Shown: positions 59,001 through 64,000 of the stretch, in pieces
How positions within the stretch are numbered: the stretch's first letter is position 1
How the letters are laid out: the number at the start of each line of letters is the position of its first letter
From: Solibacillus faecavium
Lineage (GTDB): Bacteria; Bacillota; Bacilli; Bacillales_A; Planococcaceae
Reading direction: 5' to 3'
DNA length: 64,000 bases
Assembly (NCBI RefSeq): GCF_014836905.1
Contig: NZ_JACSPZ010000008.1
Location: 1-64,000 of the forward strand
Program-made: the position numbers and the translations under genes
Notes under the pieces: generated by a model
Database searches by the model: none
The model's input: only the letters and a program-made list of their open reading frames with translations
What the model was told of the DNA's origin: nothing

Positions 59001-59942
59001 AAGGTCTATTTTTGGAGCAATTCCTTTGATGCCAAACTCGTTAGCTCCGATTGCTGCAATTGTCCCGGCAACATGTGTACCGTGAGAAGTATAGAATGAA
59101 CTACCGTTTGCATTAAATTCAGGTGTCCCAGCTGGGCGCTCTGAAGGTAAAGTTTCCGACGCATCGTCATCTGCACGAGGTTTATTGTAAGTTGAAGAGT
59201 GAGGAATAAAGTTTTTACCACCTTTATAAATTCCGGCAAATTCCGGGTGATCTGCATCAATACCCGTATCTAGTACTGCTACTTTAACTCCTTGTCCTTC
59301 TATACCTTCGTTCCATAGCTGTTCGATGCCAAGGAAGGAATTACTTGTATTCATATAAGCTTCTAATGTTTCTTCCTTAATAAGCTCCGATGATTTCATG
59401 TTTTGATCTTCTGATGCATAAACCGTCGCATCAGGCTCAATTAGTGTGATCCCGTCTACTGAAAGCAGTTTCGGAAGATCATTTGCTTTAATAGTTGCTG
59501 CGAAACCGTTTAAAACCGTATCAAACGTATACCCTTGAGTCATCTGTACGTTTTTGACAGCTAACTCTTTTTTAACTTTTGCTTGCTGGGCTTTTACATT
59601 TGAACGAACTTCATTTGCTCTAGCATTGGAGAATTTTTTGCCTTTAACTTGGCTCATCCCTTGCTCTAGTGCAACAGGCTTTTCAGATAAATGAACAATA
59701 ACTGCAATATCCTGATTGCCCGATACATTTTGTAAGCTTTCGTGAAGAGTTGGACCATCTTTAGACAAGCTTAGCTGTTCAGCAATAGCCGCCTTTAGTT
59801 GAATCGTGCTTTCACTTTGATTATTCTGCTTGAATGATTTTAGTTCTTCAGCATTCACACTCGAGAATGGCAACAATAAAGAAAGCACCATAACGAAGGC
59901 TAGAACACTACTAAAGAACTTCGTAAACTTAAACTTACTCAA
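56058..59942 (-). CDS. secreted S8 subtilisin-like protease with Big_2-like domains and Gly-Asn repeat tail
   Basis: A 1294-residue exported subtilase. Signal peptide about 1-31 (ends SSVNA-EEL), then an I9-type propeptide (about 60-170). The catalytic domain has Asp225 in VAVLDTGID, His287 in SHGTHVAG and Ser613 in GTSMATPHIAG. A PA-type domain is inserted between His and Ser (about 420-560). It is followed by Fn3-like regions, two bacterial Ig-like (Big_2) domains (about 1020-1195), then (Gly-Asn)39-Gly at 1204-1282 and a tail PKHNNEVTESEL. No LPxTG anchor. TTG start after GAAGGGG. A large Vpr-like extracellular protease by architecture. Confidence 0.93.
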   Translation of the reverse strand: MSKFKFTKFFSSVLAFVMVLSLLLPFSSVNAEELKSFKQNNQSESTIQLKAAIAEQLSLSKDGPTLHESLQNVSGNQDIAVIVHLSEKPVALEQGMSQVKGKKFSNARANEVRSNVKAQQAKVKKELAVKNVQMTQGYTFDTVLNGFAATIKANDLPKLLSVDGITLIEPDATVYASEDQNMKSSELIKEETLEAYMNTSNSFLGIEQLWNEGIEGQGVKVAVLDTGIDADHPEFAGIYKGGKNFIPHSSTYNKPRADDDASETLPSERPAGTPEFNANGSSFYTSHGTHVAGTIAAIGANEFGIKGIAPKIDLYAYRVLGAYGSGSTSGIVKAIETAVLEEMDIINLSLGGGANSETDAGSFAINNAMIAGTIGVIATGNSGPNRGTMGTPATARLGIAVGNTTNPEKMYNGEVNITVGDYKLTKQLPLMGTTFGKDLATQLPGEFDLVAIPGNGEVKDFEGIDVEGKVALISRGNIAFVDKIANAKANGAVATIIHNFAGGSNAPDISGTFLGDSFEFLPTFDMSVTDGAAIRAALAGGIGKVSFGKFASTTTAGDDVNSSSSRGPSTPNFDIKPDVTAPGTNIMSTIPMYKADFPDADYTEAYARKTGTSMATPHIAGIAALVKQANPNWSAFDVKVALSNTAKVLDKAKYDVFSQGAGRVNAYAAAHPEILAYALDEAILDGTGAVVENLKGTVTFGPQSLKDGNISVTKQVLVKDIKGNGGNYNVSVDVTKTFGDATITVDQPTFNLAGEQLLNITLTASQAVAPNGSEILGFIHINGGATEASLPFAADFGSAATTEIKDFKITETDLSFNGDGVKDSAVLSFTLTGDVTTNYIELWDIMNPEGGEYGDGYIGYLHSGTSLGKGSYTLNVGGQYKPWGSAPATTIPDGLYTIDFTGLAATGVVSDYVGPIVVKTTKPELTGTVAEGIITGQVTDKYIDYNEELYLYGLDYNLNDKLKASYVATVNGEVQAPVAFNLNQDGSFTFPVTADTNAVTVVINDAAGNVGEAIIFENEIVEPVKTLSVNPTELSLTAGETAQLAVTETSTPAEGDATEEDVTSKATYVVADENVATVVNGLVTAVGEGTTTITVAYGENEVTVNVTVTAPVVEVPVVTLEINQTHVETNIGKEVNVTITEVTTLNGETTEKDVTKLANYKVQNDKIATVKAGTVKGKGQGTTSVTVTYGEHTLTFDVTVVKPGNGNGNGNGNGNGNGNGNGNGNGNGNGNGNGNGNGNGNGNGNGNGNGNGNGNGNGNGNGNGNGNGNGNGNGNGNGNGNGPKHNNEVTESEL
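56097..56333. repeat. hexanucleotide repeat encoding 39 Asn-Gly units
   Basis: Thirty-nine consecutive in-frame 6-bp units of the form (A/G)CC(G/A)TT on the plus strand, plus one final codon. On the coding strand every unit reads Asn-Gly, and all variation between units is synonymous (AAC/AAT, GGT/GGC). The unit length keeps the frame if copies are gained or lost. Confidence 0.97.
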
Positions 59943-60233
59943 ATCTCATTTCCCCTTCACCTTTAATTTTCATACTTTTCAGTTTAGTATGACATTTCCA
60001 ATTTATCACAGGGAAACCAATTCGAATATCGAAATTTTTAAATATTCTAAAATATTGATAATTAGTATCAGATATTCAAAAATATGTTAAATCTATCTAC
60101 CTATAAAATTAATGTGAAACTAGAACTTTTAAAGTATACTCTCTTAAATTACTAAGTCTTATGTAAGCAGAACGAATTGCAATCTTGTTAAATTCACCCT
60201 TACCAGTTTATATAAATATAGTTTTAGTTTTTA
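59943..60233. other. intergenic upstream of the subtilase, no gene seen
   Basis: AT-rich. The subtilase promoter should lie at its left end on the minus strand, but I could not define a convincing pair. No ORF with a ribosome site. Confidence 0.4.
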
Positions 60234-60516
60234 AAATGAGGCTGGGACATAAGTAGAAATTTCTTTGTGAAAGGGAAATACTCTTATTAAGAATTGATAT
60301 TATATGAATTGATTGGAGTGAAGGGGCGACTCTTGGGGAAAAGCAAAATTTATTTTGCGACGAGTAACCGCAGGAGCACCGACGCCTGAGACGATCGTGT
60401 AAGGCCGTGCCCCCGGAAAGCGTCCCCGTAACGGAAATCAATTCTGGGAGAAGCAGAAAAATATCCATTTTCTCTTTAGGAAAATGGATATTTTTCGTTT
60501 TGTCCCAGGCTCATTT
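60234..60516. repeat. 283-bp intergenic repeat element with terminal inverted repeats
   Basis: Ends are AAATGAGGCTGGGACA (60234-60249) and TGTCCCAGGCTCATTT (60501-60516), inverted with one mismatch. The interior is much richer in G+C than its surroundings, with a segment (about 60355-60440) of the GCGACGAGTAACCGCAGGAG type that I recall as a common dispersed intergenic sequence in Planococcaceae and Bacillaceae. The open frame inside it is an accident of composition. Confidence 0.7.
60457..60495 (-). terminator. terminator of the amidohydrolase operon
   Basis: A perfect 16-bp stem (60457-60472 with 60480-60495), A-rich on one side and T-rich on the other, 41 bp beyond the amidohydrolase stop and inside the repeat element. 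It can work in both directions. Confidence 0.7.
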
Positions 60517-60535
60517 AATAGGTAGGATTCTTATT

Positions 60536-61726
60536 TTATTTTAAGCAATATGTAGCAATCACTTCAGCGCCAGCTTTGGCTGCAACTAATAATGCACGTT
60601 CATCAATATCAAACTTTGGATGGTGATTCATATAAGGGACATCTAAATACGTCGGTTGGCAGCCAATATAATAAAAAGTGGACGGCTTTGCAAGTGCATA
60701 ATAGGCAAAATCCTCAGAGCCTGAAAATAAAGGTGCTTCTTCAATAGAGATGATTTCTTCCTGTTCCGAAGCTTTTAATGTTTTGACGACAAAGCTAGTC
60801 AGATCTTCATCGTTTACTAAAGGTGGATAATCCTTTTCATAAGTGAGTGCACAAGTAACACCAAACTGCACTTCTAAACCATTTGCTAAACGCTTAATTT
60901 CCTGTTCAATTGTAGTTTGAACATCGTCATTCATATAACGCACATCACCTTCAAGGGTTACGGCATCTTTAATAACGTTAAATGTACCTTTCCCATCAAA
61001 GGAGCCGATTGTAACGACACCCATATCATACGGGTTTAACCGTCTACTAATAACTGTTTGTACGGTCGTTACAAAATTTGAGGCTGCAACAATTGCATCA
61101 TTAGCTAAGTGGGGGGAAGAACCATGCCCTCCAGTCCCATGAACAACCAACTTGAAAAATGAGCGACCGGCCATTGCGGCGCCAGCTCGGTACCCAATGT
61201 GACCCACTTTAAATGTTGGGAATAAGTGCGCCCCGACAATGACTTCACAATCATCCAGCAAACCTGAAGCCATCATACTTTTAGCACCACCAGGAGGCTT
61301 TTCCTCTGCATGCTGATGAATAATTTTAACTGTTCCTTGCAATTCATCTTTTAATTGGATGAGACAGTCCGCTAAAATGAGCAAATACGCGGTATGTCCA
61401 TCATGACCGCAAGCATGCATGACACCGGGGTTTTTCGATTTAAACGGTACATCTGTTTCTTCTTCAATTGGCAAAGCATCAAAATCTGCACGGATTCCGA
61501 TGACAGGACCGGGATGGCGACCTTGAATTTCTACTATGATTCCGTAGCCATTGCCGACATTGCGATGAATTGTTACACCTTTATTTTCATAGAAATCCGC
61601 GATATACTGTGCTGTTTGCTGTTCTTCGAAGGATAGCTCCGGGTTTTCATGTAGATGACGACGGATCGCAATCATCTCATCATTCCGTGCTGTCAACATA
61701 TCCATTAACTGTTGTTTTATCGTCAT
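60536..61726 (-). CDS. M20-family amidohydrolase / peptidase
   Basis: A 396-residue M20D enzyme of the kind that deacylates N-acyl amino acids or splits small amide conjugates. Metal-site marks are MHACGHDGHTAYLL (about 100-113), HQHAEEKPPGGAKSM, an inserted dimerisation domain with GTGGHGSSPHLANDA, and the C-terminal GSEDFAYYA and HHPKFDIDE. The length fits. The ATG overlaps the stop of the upstream membrane gene by 4 bp. Substrate unknown. Confidence 0.95.
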   Translation of the reverse strand: MTIKQQLMDMLTARNDEMIAIRRHLHENPELSFEEQQTAQYIADFYENKGVTIHRNVGNGYGIIVEIQGRHPGPVIGIRADFDALPIEEETDVPFKSKNPGVMHACGHDGHTAYLLILADCLIQLKDELQGTVKIIHQHAEEKPPGGAKSMMASGLLDDCEVIVGAHLFPTFKVGHIGYRAGAAMAGRSFFKLVVHGTGGHGSSPHLANDAIVAASNFVTTVQTVISRRLNPYDMGVVTIGSFDGKGTFNVIKDAVTLEGDVRYMNDDVQTTIEQEIKRLANGLEVQFGVTCALTYEKDYPPLVNDEDLTSFVVKTLKASEQEEIISIEEAPLFSGSEDFAYYALAKPSTFYYIGCQPTYLDVPYMNHHPKFDIDERALLVAAKAGAEVIATYCLK

Positions 61727-62427
61727 GATGCTTGTCCACCTGCTTTCATTTTTTCAAGAATAACGGCAAAGATTACTGTTCCTGTAATACAAATAAATGT
61801 TTGGAATGATGGTGGAACAGGGCCAAGTGCAGCAAAAATTCCTAACCCAATTGCTCCAATCCCCCAAACAGGTTTTTTTAAGGCAAACTGTGCAAGTACT
61901 CCCCCAAATATAGCCGGCAATACAAAGTTGAAGGAGTCGCGAATTGCCTCTGGCAGCGCATTAATTAAGTAAGAACCACCTAATATAACCGCAATAAGCA
62001 TTGTTGTATTCACAATGGAAGCGGCAGAAATCGCTAACGTTGCTGTTACTTCACCTTTGCGTGTACCTGGCTCTGCTTTCACGATAGTCTGTGCAATAGA
62101 AGCGCTCGGTAAGCACATATTACCGATGTTACCTGTTAGAAAAGCTAAATATGTTCCAGATACTCCTAAAATAGGGTAATAGCTAATTGGCTCAACAAAC
62201 CATACGATGGCTACAACAGCCCCATAACTTAAAAATCCTGTTAAGATGACGGACCAACCAGGATGATACCCTAAACCAAATGATAAATAGAGGGGAACGG
62301 CAATCGTACAAATGATGACAGCCCAAATCGTAAGGCGACCCCAGAAATGTGCTTGACTATGAAACGTTGTAAAATTTTCCTCGCTTTTTGAAACTGTAGG
62401 TGTTGTATGACGCTCTAAAACAACCAT
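61723..62427 (-). CDS. membrane protein of the DUF5058/M20 operon
   Basis: A 234-residue protein with about six membrane segments, for example LTIWAVIICTIAVPLYLSFGLG, ILGVSGTYLAFLTGNIGNMCLP and IGLGIFAALGPVPP. I do not recognise a named family. The ATG at 62427 is chosen because AAGGAG precedes it by 9 bp; an ATG 18 bp earlier directly after the DUF5058 stop has no ribosome site. It is coupled on both sides and probably forms a two-component carrier with the DUF5058 protein. Confidence 0.8.
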   Translation of the reverse strand: MVVLERHTTPTVSKSEENFTTFHSQAHFWGRLTIWAVIICTIAVPLYLSFGLGYHPGWSVILTGFLSYGAVVAIVWFVEPISYYPILGVSGTYLAFLTGNIGNMCLPSASIAQTIVKAEPGTRKGEVTATLAISAASIVNTTMLIAVILGGSYLINALPEAIRDSFNFVLPAIFGGVLAQFALKKPVWGIGAIGLGIFAALGPVPPSFQTFICITGTVIFAVILEKMKAGGQAS

Positions 62428-62445
62428 TTTAATCATCTCCTTCAT

Positions 62446-63156
62446 TTAAATTAAGAAATAACCGACGCCCATACCGATTAAAATAACCAATCCTAGCGAC
62501 CACTCTCGCAGCCAATTTTGATTGAAACGTTGGGCTGCCCACATAATCACCGGCATTATAATTAAAGCAATAAAGAAAATAATCGTTTCATTCATCCCTT
62601 TTGCAATTTGACCACCACCAAAATAACCGAAAGCGCCGATCATCGCTGCAGTAGAAACGACACTTAGCCATTTTGCTCGATTACCACCACCGCTCGTTAA
62701 TTTATTTTGAAGTCGGCCAAGTGATTTTGTGAATAATGCTGTAACAAGCAACCAGCCCATGCCACCTAAACACATTGTCCAAACAGCTGCTGTAAAGGCT
62801 TGTGCTGAGAAGCTTTTATCACCTAACTCTTCACCAGCTGCTTCTGCTCCTAGACTTGCTCCCACTGTTTCAATTGGTGCTGATCCAACAATACCGATTC
62901 GCATCATTGTCGTAGGTTCACCAATTAAAGTAATTAAAGAAATGGCAACGATAATTATGGCAAACGACGGCCCTAGCGAACTAATTGCACCTGTTCGAAT
63001 AATTGAAGTTACTTCCTGGTTAGTTAAACCGACTTCTGGGGCAACTCGTTTCGAAATACGTATAAATACAATGGCTTGGAAAATCACGATTATTACAACG
63101 ATTAATGCCAAAAGCCATAAAATCGGGTGACCCATAATTTCTGATGCTAAGTACAT
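62446..63156 (-). CDS. DUF5058 family membrane protein
   Basis: A 236-residue protein with five or six TM segments. It has a conserved cytoplasmic or periplasmic part IGIVGSAPIETVGASLGAEAAGEELGDKSFSAQAF and ends in LVILIGMGVGYFLI. This matches the DUF5058 family as I know it. Function unknown; with the next gene it could form a transporter that feeds the M20 hydrolase. ATG start after GGGAGGG. Confidence 0.85.
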   Translation of the reverse strand: MYLASEIMGHPILWLLALIVVIIVIFQAIVFIRISKRVAPEVGLTNQEVTSIIRTGAISSLGPSFAIIIVAISLITLIGEPTTMMRIGIVGSAPIETVGASLGAEAAGEELGDKSFSAQAFTAAVWTMCLGGMGWLLVTALFTKSLGRLQNKLTSGGGNRAKWLSVVSTAAMIGAFGYFGGGQIAKGMNETIIFFIALIIMPVIMWAAQRFNQNWLREWSLGLVILIGMGVGYFLI

Positions 63157-63198
63157 AAAAACCCTCCCTTTTAATTGACTAACAATTCAGTTTTCAAT

Positions 63199-63228
63199 AC
63201 TATACTTTGTTTTCTTATTGCTAAACAA
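63199..63228 (-). promoter_or_regulatory. promoter of the DUF5058 operon
   Basis: Minus-strand -35 TTGTTT (63223-63228) and -10 TATAGT (63199-63204), 18-bp spacer, about 45 bp upstream of the DUF5058 start. Confidence 0.55.
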
Positions 63229-63239
63229 TGTGTAATCCT

Positions 63240-63263
63240 CTATATTTGAAATTGAAAATATAG
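63240..63263. promoter_or_regulatory. inverted repeat in the divergent intergenic region, candidate operator
   Basis: CTATATTT (63240-63247) and AAATATAG (63256-63263), perfect 8-bp arms with an 8-bp centre, followed by the palindrome GAATATTC (63263-63270). It lies between the DUF5058 operon and the GAF gene, overlapping the likely promoter of the latter. Confidence 0.4.
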
Positions 63264-63293
63264 AATATTCAATATATTTATAGGGGAGGGGAA

Positions 63294-64000
63294 ATGTCTA
63301 TGTCAGATGGACAAGAAACAATTTTGCGTCAATTAACACTTTCCAATAAACAGTTATCTATCCTCGTAGAAAGTATTCGTACGATTACTTCTAAGCTTCA
63401 AATCGATGAAGTATTACATACAATCATGCGCTATGCACTTAATGTTGTTCCTGAAGCGGATGCAGGCTATTTGATGCTTTTTGATAATCATAAACAATGC
63501 CTCATTCCAAAAACTTATATCCATTTCCCGCCATCAATTGAACAATTTCAAACAAAGCCAAATGAAGCCATCACTGGTCGCGTATTTGCGACAGGAATGG
63601 GTGAGTTTTTTAACAGTAATGAAGAAATCATGGCTGCTATGTATCATCAAAATGTAAGCCCCCATAATTTACGGACAATTTTAAAGAGTGAACATGTTCC
63701 GCAGGCAGCACTTTGTGTACCGATAACTGTTGATGTTAAGCCAATTGGTGTCATGATTATTCACCAACTTCAAAAGAAAAGAGATCTCACACAAGAAGAT
63801 CTATTATTTTTTCAAGCATTTGCAGATCAGGTAGGGGTAGCAATTCAAAAAGCTCAGTATTATGAAAAGATGATTGAAAAAGTAAAAGAAGCGCATGAAT
63901 TATCCCTAGCATTAGAGACAAAACATACCCTTCTTAAACAACGCTATGATGTACATGCTTCCTTAAATCAATTGCTTTTACAAAATGAACCAATATCGGT
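63294..64000 (+). CDS. GAF-domain protein, 5' part (probable transcriptional regulator)
   Basis: An open frame from ATG 63294 (GGGGAGGGG upstream; a second ATG at 63300) to the right edge, at least 235 residues. An N-terminal helix is followed by a GAF domain (about 25-190) with VVPEADAGYLMLFD, AITGRVFATG and PIGVMIIHQL. The coiled segment after it (KTKHTLLKQRYDVHASLNQ-like region) resembles the linker of PucR/CdaR-type activators, whose helix-turn-helix would lie beyond the window. Divergent position suggests control of the DUF5058/M20 operon. Truncated by the window, not by mutation. Confidence 0.75.
   Translation, partial: MSMSDGQETILRQLTLSNKQLSILVESIRTITSKLQIDEVLHTIMRYALNVVPEADAGYLMLFDNHKQCLIPKTYIHFPPSIEQFQTKPNEAITGRVFATGMGEFFNSNEEIMAAMYHQNVSPHNLRTILKSEHVPQAALCVPITVDVKPIGVMIIHQLQKKRDLTQEDLLFFQAFADQVGVAIQKAQYYEKMIEKVKEAHELSLALETKHTLLKQRYDVHASLNQLLLQNEPIS

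Noticed and set aside
60208-60468. 86-codon minus-strand frame in the repeat element
   Set aside because: Arises from the GC-richer repeat; no start signal.

Overview
The window is a chromosomal replication-origin region from a low-GC, endospore-forming member of the Bacillales. The gene order (rrn leader, gyrA, gyrB, recF, yaaA, dnaN, dnaA, oriC, rpmH, rnpA, spoIIIJ/yidC, jag, mnmE, mnmG, rsmG, noc, parA, parB, then ychF, rpsF-ssb-rpsR, gdpP-rplI-dnaC, purA, walRKHIJ, htrC-like, rlmH) is the Bacillus subtilis origin order. It is printed inverted on the left arm and carries insertions that suggest Solibacillus, Lysinibacillus or another Planococcaceae-type genus. The genus is inferred from protein resemblance; no 16S sequence is included.

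Layout. 1-400: leader and three tandem promoters of an rRNA operon that runs out of the left edge. 402-10337 (minus): an HD-GYP-like protein, then gyrA, gyrB, recF, yaaA, dnaN and dnaA. 8824-8993 and 10460-10864: a two-part oriC with DnaA boxes on both sides of dnaA, and a DnaA-trio/AT-rich unwinding element in the dnaA-dnaN gap. 11023-20647 (plus): ribosomal protein L34, RNase P protein, YidC/Jag, tRNA U34 modification (MnmE/MnmG), RsmG, Noc, ParA and ParB with a parS site inside parB. 20763-26461: DUF554 protein, YyaC, an MscS-type channel, DUF951, YchF, a DUF3267 protein and rpsF-ssb-rpsR. 26541-32334 (minus): a complete ribose operon rbsRKDACB with its operator. 32746-38963: yybS-like, gdpP, rplI, dnaC and purA. 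39251-48791: a cell-wall M23 peptidase, the walRKHIJ operon, an HtrA-like protease, a tiny CxxH/CxxC protein and rlmH inside a second DnaA-box cluster. From 48963 onward the content is accessory: a GGDEF protein, two small genes (47 and 58 residues), a two-subunit sodium/solute symporter, a DUF4230 protein, an MFS transporter, a 1294-residue secreted subtilase ending in a 79-residue Gly-Asn repeat, a 283-bp intergenic repeat, and a DUF5058/membrane protein/M20 amidohydrolase operon facing a GAF-domain gene cut by the right edge.

How it fits together. Core genes on both sides of oriC are transcribed away from it. The minus-strand units right of oriC (yyaC, DUF3267, rbs, GGDEF, the 47-residue gene, subtilase, amidohydrolase operon) run head-on to replication and coincide with departures from the B. 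subtilis order. Regulatory sites read from the sequence include the RbsR/CcpA-like operator of rbs, a PurR-type PurBox pair overlapping the dnaC terminator upstream of purA, a near-consensus WalR box upstream of the M23 peptidase gene next to walR, and DnaA boxes in front of mnmE and rlmH. The most interesting unexplained items are the candidate small RNA at 53305-53393, the inverted-repeat unit between rpmH and rnpA, the degenerate HD-GYP and RnpA motifs, the Gly-Asn-tailed subtilase, and the DUF5058/M20/GAF locus.
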